DNA of 50,801 bases, from the NCBI GenBank assembly GCA_947459195.1, contig CANHCS010000007.1, forward strand, positions 1 through 50,801, given 5' to 3'. Position 1 is the first letter of the stretch; each line of letters opens with the position of its first letter. This document shows positions 42,102 through 50,517 of this stretch, one piece after another. Under the pieces are notes generated by a model, which was given only the letters and a program-made list of their open reading frames with translations, had not been told where the DNA came from and made no database searches. The stretch comes from Sphingobacteriaceae bacterium. GTDB taxonomy: Bacteria; Bacteroidota; Bacteroidia; Sphingobacteriales; Sphingobacteriaceae. The position numbers and the translations under genes were made by a program.

Positions 42102-43544
42102 TTAGTATCCTGTGTTTTGCTCACACAATTTATTCACCAAAAGCTCGGCAATTGAAATTGGCCAAACATATTGATTAGCTGCGGGTGCAATAGCAGAAAC
42201 TGTTCCTTTAGCAGGGAAAGAGGAACCGGTACGAGTAATATCAGAGGTTCTGAAACCTTCGCCTAATAGCTCGATTCGTCTTTCAGTTAAAATCAGGTTC
42301 ACTAATTCATCCTTGGTTGCAGGAGCGAAATCAGCAATAGTTGGATCCGAACGCTTACGTATAGCATTTAGAATAGCTAAGGCACGAGCATCAACAGAAG
42401 TACCTTGAGCATTTCTAGCCAAAGCTTCAGATAAATTCAACATCACCTCAGCATAACGGATAACCGGATTCCAGTCAGCCGCATTGTTTGGTCCAGGCCA
42501 CTTTGTAAGATAACTAACTCCGGATACAACCGTAATAAATCCTCTTCTGGCATCCTGAGCTCTCCAACCAGCATTGGCAACAATACCATTAGTGGTATTA
42601 AGACCAAATTCACCACCTCCGTTAGGACCTGGATTGTAATACCAACCCAAACCATTCTGAGTACCTGGAGTATTTAAAGCCGTAAACGGCATAGACAAGA
42701 TCACTTCAGAATTGGTATAGCTGGTATACACATTCGTAACAGAAGGATTTAGACTGTTAGCAGAAGCTAAAGGTGAGGTAAACGGTGCAGCATTAGGTAC
42801 TAATTTATTTCCCTCTGTGATCACGTTACCCCATAGACCCATATTCAAGTATACTCTTGATTTCAGGGCAATAGCAGTTGCTTTGTGTGCACGAGTTACA
42901 CGTAAAGTAGCTGTAGTATAGTTTGCTGGAAGATCAGCTTCAGCTTCATTCAGATCTTTGATAATCTGTTCATAAACTTGTGCAACTGTAGCCCTTGCCT
43001 TGTCATTATCGCCAAAAGTGGTTTGAGGAGTCAAACGCAAAATTACGCCTGGTTTGTTACCAGCACCGTCAGTGTAGGGTCTAGCATACAATTGTAAGAG
43101 CATGAAATAAGAAGTTGCACGTACAAATTTAGCTTCAGCAATATATTGAGCTTTTGACGCAGCACTAATAGGTGCATTAGCAACACCGTCTATCAATACA
43201 TTCGCTCTATTGATGGTATTGTAGGCACTAGACCAGAAACTTTGCACTTCATTGGCGCTGGCAGTCAGGTTATGTAACCAAGTTAACCATGCAGTAACAG
43301 CATTATTGGTTCTGTTCAAGAATTCTTCACCTCGTACATCTTGGTATACCTGATAACGACCTGCATACATTTGGCCAGACTTTAAGCCGGCATACATGCC
43401 ATTTACAAGTTGTATCACACTAGTTTCATCCTTAAATGACAACTCCTCGGTGAGAGATGTTTGAGGAATTGGTTCCAACTTTTCTTTATTACAAGCAACA
43501 AACATGCTCGTTAGAAGAAGGAAAGAGAATATTTTAATTTTCAT
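42102..43544 (-). CDS. RagB/SusD family nutrient-binding lipoprotein (locus 3)
   Basis: This 480-residue lipoprotein has a lipobox MFVACNK with Cys18. The SusD features are IQLVNGMYAGLKSG near the start, AKFVRATSYFMLLQLYARPYTDGAG in the TPR-like core, and C-terminal RYAEVMLNLSEALARN and ERRIELLGEGFRTSDITR. It lies 19 bases after the SusC gene and ends just before a strong terminator, so the locus is a simple two-gene operon. The substrate is not predictable from the sequence. Confidence 0.92.
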   Translation of the reverse strand: MKIKIFSFLLLTSMFVACNKEKLEPIPQTSLTEELSFKDETSVIQLVNGMYAGLKSGQMYAGRYQVYQDVRGEEFLNRTNNAVTAWLTWLHNLTASANEVQSFWSSAYNTINRANVLIDGVANAPISAASKAQYIAEAKFVRATSYFMLLQLYARPYTDGAGNKPGVILRLTPQTTFGDNDKARATVAQVYEQIIKDLNEAEADLPANYTTATLRVTRAHKATAIALKSRVYLNMGLWGNVITEGNKLVPNAAPFTSPLASANSLNPSVTNVYTSYTNSEVILSMPFTALNTPGTQNGLGWYYNPGPNGGGEFGLNTTNGIVANAGWRAQDARRGFITVVSGVSYLTKWPGPNNAADWNPVIRYAEVMLNLSEALARNAQGTSVDARALAILNAIRKRSDPTIADFAPATKDELVNLILTERRIELLGEGFRTSDITRTGSSFPAKGTVSAIAPAANQYVWPISIAELLVNKLCEQNTGY

Positions 43545-43563
43545 AACTTTCTTATTTTATTGA

Positions 43564-46500
43564 TTAAAAACCTACGTTAATACCAAAGTTGAAACTTCTT
43601 GCTTGAGGTACAGAGTTCCTGTCAACGCTTGGGTTACCATTAGCATTACCATTTGAAGAAATCTCTGGATCAAATCCGGTGTAGTTGGTTAAGGTAAAAG
43701 CATTCATGGCTTGAGCATACACACGCATGCTGTTGATTCCAATTTTGCTCAATACAGATTTAGGTAATGAATAACCCAAAGTTACATTACGTAATTTTAG
43801 GAAATCACCTTTTTCAACGTTCTCACTAATTACCACACCAGAACCGTTAGAGATGTTATCTCCAAATACTACACGAGGAATGTTGGTGATATCACCTGGT
43901 TTTTGCCAACGATTGGTAAGAACCTCTTTTGAATTGTTCCAAACACGCATGTCTCTTAAACCAGCCTTGGTACCATTGTAAACATAATTACCTCCCGAGA
44001 AGAAGAATAACATGTTCAGATCAAAGTTTTTGTATCTGAAGGTGTTTTCCCAACCACCAGTCCAAGTTGGTAAAGCAGGACCAATGATTACACCGTCGTT
44101 AGCCTGATCAGCCACACGAGGAGCAACGGCACCAGTTGCAACTAAGGTCCATCTGGAAGCAGCAGCAGCAGCGTGGTTGTATTGTACCGCAGTACCATCG
44201 CGGTAGAAGAAAATACGTTGGCCATTAGCCGGGTTAACTCCACCAGTTCTTACTGCATAGAAACTACCAATCGATTCACCTACACGAATCATGCTTGGAC
44301 GCTCTAAACCAGATGTAGCTGGTTGTATATCAGCACCACCGGCAGCCAATGAAGTAACTTCGTTTGCTAAAGTAGTAATGTTGAAATTAGAGTTCCAGCT
44401 GAAGTTGCTGTTACGGATAATAGAAGCACCCAAAGTAAATTCTAAACCAGTGTTACGCATGCTACCCACGTTTCTAAGAATAGTATTGCCAGGAATTCCC
44501 TTAGATGGTGATTGGGGCTCATCCAAGATTAAATTGTCTATATCATTCCTGTAGTAAGTAGCTTCAAAATTGATTCTTCCGTCCATGAAACCCATTTCTA
44601 AGCCGATATCTGTCTTCTTACTAGTTTCCCATTTCAGATTTCTGTTATCAGCTTGATTGAAAGCGAGTGAAGCGGCGTCACCATACAAACCACTGCTGTA
44701 GAGTCTCCACCATGCAAAATCATTAATTCCCTGATTGTTACCAACCACACCATAGCTACCTCTAACTTTTAAGTTTGAGAAAACTTTATCTAAACCAGCC
44801 TTGGTAAAAAAGCCTTCCTGGCTAATTACCCAACCAGCCGATGCACCCCAAAAATTACCCCATTTATTATCAGGAGAAAATGCAGAGTAACCATCACGAC
44901 GAGCGTTTAATGATAATAAGTACTTTTTGTTGTAGTCGTAATTCACACGACCAAAGAATGAAGTCAAATAGTTTTCTCCCAATGAGTTACCAAAAGGGAC
45001 AATGGTATTAAAACCACCTTGGAATTCGTTGTAGAAAGGGTTATTAACTCCCTGACGATTGGCTCCAAAGCCTTCAGAAGTGGTGTACTGTTGTTCACTT
45101 CCCACCAAAGCTGAAATATTGTGGTTACCAAAGCTCTTTAGATAATTTAACACATTGGTCCAGTTCCAACGATTCACTGTTGTGATGGAGTTAAAAGCAG
45201 AACCACCGTTAGCTACACCATCGCCGTGTAGGGCATTTTGAAAAGCTTTGTTTACGGTATTCAAATGGTCAATACCATAAGTAGTTCTGAAAGTTAAGCC
45301 ATCAACAATATTCAAATTGGCATATACATTAGCCAATGTACGCTCAGTTACAGAAGTGAACAAATTCAAATCTAATAACACTTGAGGGTTTGTGAAAGTA
45401 ACTGCCGTTCTATTGTTACCTCCACCGATAATGTTAGAAACTGTATTGATGTTGTAGGTACCGTCATTTAAAAAAACTGGAACGTTTGGTGCTAAACCGA
45501 ATGCTAAACGGGCAATACCTGATGTAGCGAACGCACCACCGGGTATTGAACCTGAGTTCACACCTTCATTTTCCGAATTAGCATACTGGAACTTCCCACC
45601 AATTGTGAAGTTCTTGTTGATTTTATGATCTAAATTCATAGTCGTATTCAATCGCCTGAAATCATTACGCTTGATCATACCTTGTTGCTTAGAGTAACCA
45701 GCTGAAAAATAATAATTGGTCTTTTCATTGGCACCCGAAATGCTCACGTTATGATTTTGTGAGGCCCCTGTGCGATAAACTACATCATTCCAGTCAGTAC
45801 TTACAGGATTGAGATTATTATCCAAATAAGGATAAAAACCTCTTGTGGTACCGTTTGGAGGCGTACCTGCATTGACCAAACTTTCATTTTTAACTGTTTC
45901 AAATTCACGGCCATCTAACACATCAATCAAGTTAAATGGACTGGTGTATCCCAACCAAGCATCGTAATTCACCTTTGTCTGCCCTTGCTTACCTTTCTTG
46001 GTTGTGATCAATAAAACACCGGCAGCAGCTCTTGATCCGTAGATCGCAGCAGCAGCAGCATCTTTTAAAACTTCCACACTCTCAATATCTGCAGGATTGA
46101 TATCACCCAATACGTTATTGGCTACGTTACCGTTACCAAAGTCTCCAGAGAAGGTGGGGACCCCATCAATTACCACTAATGGAAAAGAGCTCAAACTGAT
46201 AGAGTTTACACCACGTACACGGATTACCGGTGGGTTATTTACCACCCCGTTAGGAATCGTGATGTTCACACCGGCAGCACGGCCTGATAATGCCTGGTCA
46301 AAACTTTGAACTGGCATATCTCTCACCTTGTCACCACTGATAGAAGCAACACTACCCGTTAAATCTTTCTTGCTCACGGTACCATAACCTACCACCACAA
46401 CTTCAGAAAGTTGTTGGGCATCTGATACTAAAGAAACATTCAAATTTGTAGCATTACCTACATTTACGGTTTGAGAAACATAACCCACAAAAGAGAAGGT

Positions 46501-46713
46501 TAAGGCATTCTGACCTTGTGCTAATTTGATGGTAAATTTACCATCTGCTCCGGTTTGTGTACCAACCTTGGCACCTTTCACCAAAACACTTACACCAGGA
46601 AGTGGCAAACCATCTTCCTTGGCTTTTACAGTACCCGTTACAGTTCGATCTTGCGCAATTGCTGTAGCAGCAACCAAGAGCATGATGAACAAACTTTGTA
46701 AGAGTTTTTTCAT
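43564..46713 (-). CDS. SusC/RagA TonB-linked outer membrane transporter (locus 3)
   Basis: The chosen ATG at 46713 gives 1049 residues beginning with a signal peptide (MKKLLQSLFIMLLVAATAIA, then Q). The frame is open upstream, but that part lacks signal features. A regulatory domain (RTVTGTVKAKEDGLPLPGVSVLV, FVGYVSQTVNV) is followed by the plug (VVVVGYGTVSKKDLTGSVASIS, FPLVVIDGVPTFSG, VLKDAAAAAIYGSRAAAGVLLITTK). The barrel ends FNFGINVGF. There is no STN domain. The 700-base upstream region carries TTTATCA repeats and the relic of another SusC-type gene in the same orientation. Confidence 0.93.
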   Translation of the reverse strand: MKKLLQSLFIMLLVAATAIAQDRTVTGTVKAKEDGLPLPGVSVLVKGAKVGTQTGADGKFTIKLAQGQNALTFSFVGYVSQTVNVGNATNLNVSLVSDAQQLSEVVVVGYGTVSKKDLTGSVASISGDKVRDMPVQSFDQALSGRAAGVNITIPNGVVNNPPVIRVRGVNSISLSSFPLVVIDGVPTFSGDFGNGNVANNVLGDINPADIESVEVLKDAAAAAIYGSRAAAGVLLITTKKGKQGQTKVNYDAWLGYTSPFNLIDVLDGREFETVKNESLVNAGTPPNGTTRGFYPYLDNNLNPVSTDWNDVVYRTGASQNHNVSISGANEKTNYYFSAGYSKQQGMIKRNDFRRLNTTMNLDHKINKNFTIGGKFQYANSENEGVNSGSIPGGAFATSGIARLAFGLAPNVPVFLNDGTYNINTVSNIIGGGNNRTAVTFTNPQVLLDLNLFTSVTERTLANVYANLNIVDGLTFRTTYGIDHLNTVNKAFQNALHGDGVANGGSAFNSITTVNRWNWTNVLNYLKSFGNHNISALVGSEQQYTTSEGFGANRQGVNNPFYNEFQGGFNTIVPFGNSLGENYLTSFFGRVNYDYNKKYLLSLNARRDGYSAFSPDNKWGNFWGASAGWVISQEGFFTKAGLDKVFSNLKVRGSYGVVGNNQGINDFAWWRLYSSGLYGDAASLAFNQADNRNLKWETSKKTDIGLEMGFMDGRINFEATYYRNDIDNLILDEPQSPSKGIPGNTILRNVGSMRNTGLEFTLGASIIRNSNFSWNSNFNITTLANEVTSLAAGGADIQPATSGLERPSMIRVGESIGSFYAVRTGGVNPANGQRIFFYRDGTAVQYNHAAAAASRWTLVATGAVAPRVADQANDGVIIGPALPTWTGGWENTFRYKNFDLNMLFFFSGGNYVYNGTKAGLRDMRVWNNSKEVLTNRWQKPGDITNIPRVVFGDNISNGSGVVISENVEKGDFLKLRNVTLGYSLPKSVLSKIGINSMRVYAQAMNAFTLTNYTGFDPEISSNGNANGNPSVDRNSVPQARSFNFGINVGF

Positions 46714-46831
46714 ACGATTTTTAATTAAGTTAAATGTTAATCTTTGATTATTTATCACGCTAAATATCCGCATGATTAATGTCATGACAAAATAATTTTT
46801 AACATATTTTGATTCAATATAAACAAAGTGC

Positions 46832-46863
46832 TGATAAACAAGTATTTATCAATTTTTTTATCA
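46832..46863. promoter_or_regulatory. TGATAAA/TTTATCA repeat cluster upstream of SusC locus 3
   Basis: TGATAAA (46832-46838) and TTTATCA (46845-46851) form a perfect inverted repeat with a six-base spacer. A second TTTATCA starts 12 bases further (46857-46863). The cluster lies about 120-150 bases before the SusC start, near a TTATTTTG possible -7 box (minus strand, 46788-46795). It could bind a regulator. Confidence 0.4.
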
Positions 46864-46964
46864 ACACAATTGCATAGCATATAAACACTCATCATATTAA
46901 ATACAAAGGCCCAAATAATTACTATGGATAATATTTATTCCGCACAATTTGACATGCAGGGCAT

Positions 46965-47197
46965 TCATAAAGTTGGGAATCGAAATGGTATTTGAGTTGG
47001 GTGAAAAAATTCAATCACCGTTCGGCCATCTACTTTCAGTATTTCGGTGACATAGCCCACAAACCAAAACGCTTAGACCCGGAAGGGGCAATCGGTCTGT
47101 TCGATCCGTAACCCTACCACTATCAGCCATTTCTTGGGCCAAAACGGTATCAAAAGGGCATAAAACGGCCAAAAAAGGATAATCTTATTTTTTTCAT
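46965..47197 (-). pseudogene. Relic of a SusC-type gene N-terminus
   Basis: Read from an ATG at 47197, the first frame gives MKKIRLS and then shifts at a T6 run. The next frame continues FLAVLCPFDTVLAQ, a signal peptide end. It is followed by GRVTDRTDRLPLPGLSVLV, matching the start of a SusC regulatory domain (compare GLPLPGVSVLV in the intact gene downstream). A second frame change plus a deletion of roughly 35 residues leads to FVGYVTEILKVDGRTVIE, the end of the same domain, then a stop at 46965. No plug or barrel remains. The relic lies upstream of SusC locus 3 in the same orientation. Confidence 0.75.
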
Positions 47198-47379
47198 AGT
47201 CAGATATGTATTTATTTAAATAGATGTAGGTTAAATTTCCCCCGCAAAAAATTCAAATCCAACTATACGGTAAAATAAAAATTATAAGTTGTTGTTTATC
47301 AATGATATTGGTTTCTTATTGGCGTGAAATCGACACAATATATTGGGCTGAAAATAAAATATTGTAAAAAATATACTAC

Positions 47380-47409
47380 TATGTATTGCATATTACCAAA
47401 CAATACATA
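47380..47409. promoter_or_regulatory. Inverted repeat over the padR promoter (probable PadR operator)
   Basis: The perfect 9-base arms TATGTATTG (47380-47388) and CAATACATA (47401-47409) have a 12-base spacer. The ends carry ATGT and ACAT, the half-sites known for PadR regulators. The left arm contains the -33 TTG and the right arm touches the -7 box. Autorepression is the likely outcome. Confidence 0.65.
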
Positions 47410-47417
47410 TATCTTTG
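47386..47417 (+). promoter_or_regulatory. Promoter of the padR-pspC operon
   Basis: TTG (47386-47388), a 21-base spacer and TATCTTTG (47410-47417) match the Bacteroidota promoter. The padR ATG follows after four bases, so little or no leader remains. Confidence 0.65.
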
Positions 47418-47421
47418 TATT

Positions 47422-47799
47422 ATGATAATTGAGAATACACAAACCCAAATGAGGAAGGGGATCCTGGAATACTGCATCCTCTCTATCATTTCCCGAGGGG
47501 AAATATATGCCTCAGATATCATCAATGAGCTGAAGAAAGCCCGGCTGTTGGTGGTAGAGGGTACCTTGTACCCGCTGTTAACTCGTTTAAAGAACAACGG
47601 ATTGTTGAGCTACAACTGGGTGGAGTCAACCTCGGGGCCACCACGAAAGTATTACCAGCTGAGCCCGGAGGGCCTTTTGGTTTTACAACAGTTGGATAAA
47701 ACCTGGGCGGAATTGGCATTTGCGGTTAACACCTCGCTTGCCGAAAGAAACATAGAAGCAAACAGCCCTGCTGAATCATCTAAAAAATCTAAGAAATAA
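47422..47799 (+). CDS. PadR family transcriptional regulator
   Basis: The ATG at 47422 gives 125 residues. The frame opens further upstream at 47386, but that lies within the promoter. The protein is a winged-helix PadR regulator: QMRKGILEYCILSIISRGEIYASDIINELKKA, VVEGTLYPLLTRLKNNGLLSYNWVESTSGPPRKYYQLSPEGLLVL. The C-terminal helix is short, as in the PadR-s2 group, and ends in a basic Lys/Ser tail. It is followed four bases after its stop by a PspC-domain gene, and this pair is common in Bacteroidota. It probably represses its own operon through the inverted repeat at 47380-47409. Confidence 0.9.
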   Translation: MIIENTQTQMRKGILEYCILSIISRGEIYASDIINELKKARLLVVEGTLYPLLTRLKNNGLLSYNWVESTSGPPRKYYQLSPEGLLVLQQLDKTWAELAFAVNTSLAERNIEANSPAESSKKSKK

Positions 47800-47803
47800 A
47801 GTC

Positions 47804-49402
47804 ATGAATAAGACCATTATTATCAATATTAACGGCATTGTATTTCACATTGAAGAAGATGCCTACGAGGTGCTCATCCAATACATGAATGAGATCAAAC
47901 AGCACTTCGGTTTTTCGGCCGACAGTTATGAGATTGTGAACGACATTGAAAACCGCCTAGCCGAAATGTTTGCAGAAAGACTTGCAACATCTGGAAAAGA
48001 GGTGATCGTATTAGCCGAGGTGCAAGAAGTGATTGCACAGATGGGTAAACCCAGCGATTTCGACCTAGCTGAAGAAACAGAAGAACCTACTTACAACTAC
48101 AGCCGCAGTGAAAAAAAGCTGTTCAGAGATACGGAAGATCGGATCATTGGCGGGGTATGTGCCGGTATCGGTCATTATTTTGATGTGGAACCCCGCTGGA
48201 TCAGGATTGCCACCATCTTGTTGTTCTTGTTTTTCGGAACCGGTATTTTCTTGTACTTGTTGTTATGGGTTGTAATGCCGAAAGCAGTAACGCGTGCCGA
48301 CAGAATGGCGATGAAAGGCGAAGCAGCCAACCTGCAAAATTTTAAAAAGAGTTTTGAAGAGGAGATGGCCAGTGTAAAAGAAAATATCGGCAAAGCCCAG
48401 GAAGAAGTAAAACCTTTCTTTCAGCGTTTAGGGCGTTTTGTAGAACAACTTTTCAGTCATCTGGGTAAGTTTTTAGGAACTTTTGGCAAACTTATCTTTA
48501 AGCTGATTGGCGCATTCATTGTGGGCATAGGTTTGATCATACTATTTGGCTTTTTTGTGGTACTCTTGGCGATTTTGGGTATCTGGAACGGGGAGGAATT
48601 ACCGATTTTCCCCTTCAATATTGTAAATCCTGAAGACCAGGTTGCTTTATATGTAAGTGCTTTCCTCGTGGTAGTAATCCCATTGGTTTCATTGATATTA
48701 TTTTCCATCCGGGTGATTTTTAACCGACCAAAACTGAACAATAACATCTCTTATGGTTTATTGGTGTCCTGGTTGATTGCCTTGAGTTTCGGTTTGTATT
48801 TTGGATTCAAAACTGGTGGTGAGTTTAAGCAGGAAGCCCGCTTTTCTCAAACCGTAATGCTGCCAAGCCAAACCAGTTATTACTTGGACTTGAACAGTGA
48901 GAAATACCTAAGTGCAGAGGACAGTGTAAAACTGGGACTCCGCTCCCAAAGTTTTAAGGGTAAAATCATGATTAACTATGGTGATATTCCCGATAACTTT
49001 GAGCTAAGCATCGAAAAAAGTGATACCCAATCGGCTAATTTAGAAATAGAGTACAAAGCGAAGGGACCGTCTTTTCAGCAAGCATTAGAGGCTGCTAAGA
49101 AAATACAATATCGTTACCTCCAGCAAGACTCCAGCCTGGTTTTCGATCCTATGGCCTACATTAAGTCAAATGAACGCTGGAGAGATCAGGAAGTAAAAGT
49201 GGTATTGACGGTGCCTTTAAACACCCGGCTTATCATAAATCCGCGATTAAACCGTTATCTCAATAATTATAACTTGTATGATTGCAAAGCAGAAGGAGAA
49301 GATGATGATAAACCTTCTGAATGGATCATGAAAAACGAGGGTTTAGTTTGCGCCAATGATTCACTTTATCAAAAAAATCAACTCAAAAAAGGTTTACGCT
49401 AA
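47804..49402 (+). CDS. PspC-domain membrane protein
   Basis: This 532-residue protein begins with a soluble region (about 1-100; INGIVFHIEEDAYEVLIQYMNEIKQHFG and IENRLAEMFAERL). A PspC domain follows (about 103-161; KKLFRDTEDRIIGGVCAGIGHYFDVEPRWIRI, with a membrane helix at about 135-157). Further membrane segments lie at about 222-258, 283-309 and 318-338, and the C-terminal 190 residues are predicted extracytoplasmic. PspC proteins act in envelope-stress responses. The gene is translationally close to padR (four bases), so the regulator probably controls it. A terminator follows at 49425. Confidence 0.88.
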   Translation: MNKTIIININGIVFHIEEDAYEVLIQYMNEIKQHFGFSADSYEIVNDIENRLAEMFAERLATSGKEVIVLAEVQEVIAQMGKPSDFDLAEETEEPTYNYSRSEKKLFRDTEDRIIGGVCAGIGHYFDVEPRWIRIATILLFLFFGTGIFLYLLLWVVMPKAVTRADRMAMKGEAANLQNFKKSFEEEMASVKENIGKAQEEVKPFFQRLGRFVEQLFSHLGKFLGTFGKLIFKLIGAFIVGIGLIILFGFFVVLLAILGIWNGEELPIFPFNIVNPEDQVALYVSAFLVVVIPLVSLILFSIRVIFNRPKLNNNISYGLLVSWLIALSFGLYFGFKTGGEFKQEARFSQTVMLPSQTSYYLDLNSEKYLSAEDSVKLGLRSQSFKGKIMINYGDIPDNFELSIEKSDTQSANLEIEYKAKGPSFQQALEAAKKIQYRYLQQDSSLVFDPMAYIKSNERWRDQEVKVVLTVPLNTRLIINPRLNRYLNNYNLYDCKAEGEDDDKPSEWIMKNEGLVCANDSLYQKNQLKKGLR

Positions 49403-49424
49403 ACAACAATCCAATAGCAATTGA

Positions 49425-49455
49425 AGCCTGTTCTGTAATGGAACGGGCTTTTTTT
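49425..49455 (+). terminator. Terminator after the PspC-domain gene
   Basis: AGCCTGTTC (49425-49433) pairs with GAACGGGCT (49441-49449) with one G-T pair and a seven-base loop, followed by T residues. The next same-strand gene starts only 12 bases later, so that gene needs its own promoter or read-through. Confidence 0.82.
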
Positions 49456-49466
49456 ATGTTTTAAAT

Positions 49467-50474
49467 ATGGATAAATGGATGAAATGGATCGGCTGGACGA
49501 TACTCACTGTACTCATATTGGGTATGGGAGTGCTATTGTATGCCAGATACCATCCGAACCTGCTTGTGAAACTAATAGGGCCCTATGGCTATGCCGGTCA
49601 ATTGGTTGGAATTTACGATGATGGTAGTGGACAATTGCTGATAGAAGAAATGATTGATAATGACCATGGTATTGGTGTTGAAGGGGGTGCAGGCTTCAGC
49701 GTACAATTAAAAAAATTGGCCATCGTCGATCTTAAGAAACAAAGTATTCAAAAAATTGGTGTGGCAGCCAACACCAAACTATTATCATTTATGGGAGAGG
49801 TAATCTGGATTTTTGAAGAAAAAACAGGTTTAAAAGCAATTTCAGTGATAGATGGGCACAAATTGGCGGACTGGAATGCGCTGATCGCACTTAATCCCCA
49901 CCTGATAAACAAAGTAATCAATTCGATGGTCTACCTACATGAGGCGGATGGGCGTTGCCTCATACTGGAAGATTTAGAAGGTAATTTTTGGGGATTTAAC
50001 GAACAATTCAAAGCCTATCAATACCAGCAAAACTGTCCATCGGAACGAAAAAACTATCCTTTACTTAGTAATGAAATCCGTGAGTCAAATGGAGCGCTGT
50101 TGTTTAGTTTAAAAACGCCATACCATACCTTAAATAGCAAGAAGGAAGTGGATAAACTCATAAATGCTGCCTTTTTAATGGATCAGCATACCGGCTTGGC
50201 CGTTCAACCCTTAAACCGGGAAGCTTATTTGATCATTCATTATAAAAATAAACTGAACGAAGGATTCGGAATCACTCAAATCGACAAAAAAGAAGAAGTG
50301 ATTTGGCAAAAAAATTATGATCACTTGCTCGACCGTAAAGGAGAGAAAGTTTTGTTAGCCGGAGCCTATCCTTTAGAAAATACACTCTGTTTGATCTTGG
50401 ATACCAATAAAGGCACCCGGTTGATATGGATACAGATAAACGACGGCAGGGTATTAAAAAACGAAAGGATTTAG
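49467..50474 (+). CDS. Unrecognised membrane-anchored protein
   Basis: I do not recognise this 335-residue protein. It has one N-terminal membrane segment (about 6-26; WIGWTILTVLILGMGVLLYA). The rest is a probable extracytoplasmic domain. It shows repeated short beta patterns such as KLAIVDLKKQSIQKIG, GEVIWIFEEKTGLKAISVIDGHKLADW and TLCLILDTNKGTRLIWIQINDGRVL, reminiscent of propeller blades that report values. No catalytic motif is visible. It sits 12 bases after a terminator and is converged upon by a peptidase-like gene. It may be in the padR-pspC transcription unit only by read-through. Confidence 0.6.
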   Translation: MDKWMKWIGWTILTVLILGMGVLLYARYHPNLLVKLIGPYGYAGQLVGIYDDGSGQLLIEEMIDNDHGIGVEGGAGFSVQLKKLAIVDLKKQSIQKIGVAANTKLLSFMGEVIWIFEEKTGLKAISVIDGHKLADWNALIALNPHLINKVINSMVYLHEADGRCLILEDLEGNFWGFNEQFKAYQYQQNCPSERKNYPLLSNEIRESNGALLFSLKTPYHTLNSKKEVDKLINAAFLMDQHTGLAVQPLNREAYLIIHYKNKLNEGFGITQIDKKEEVIWQKNYDHLLDRKGEKVLLAGAYPLENTLCLILDTNKGTRLIWIQINDGRVLKNERI

Positions 50475-50493
50475 GTAATCCCTAAATCCTTTC
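50454..50493 (-). terminator. Terminator of the M14-like gene
   Basis: Perfect 13-base arms (50463-50475 and 50481-50493) enclose a five-base loop. On the minus strand the stem is followed by CGT and then a run of T. The left arm includes the stop codon of the converging gene. Confidence 0.85.
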
Positions 50494-50517
50494 AGTGGAA
50501 TCATTGTTGGTAGTAGT

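Noticed and set aside
46714-46785. Upstream extension of the SusC locus 3 frame
   Set aside because: It adds residues before a good signal peptide that starts at 46713.
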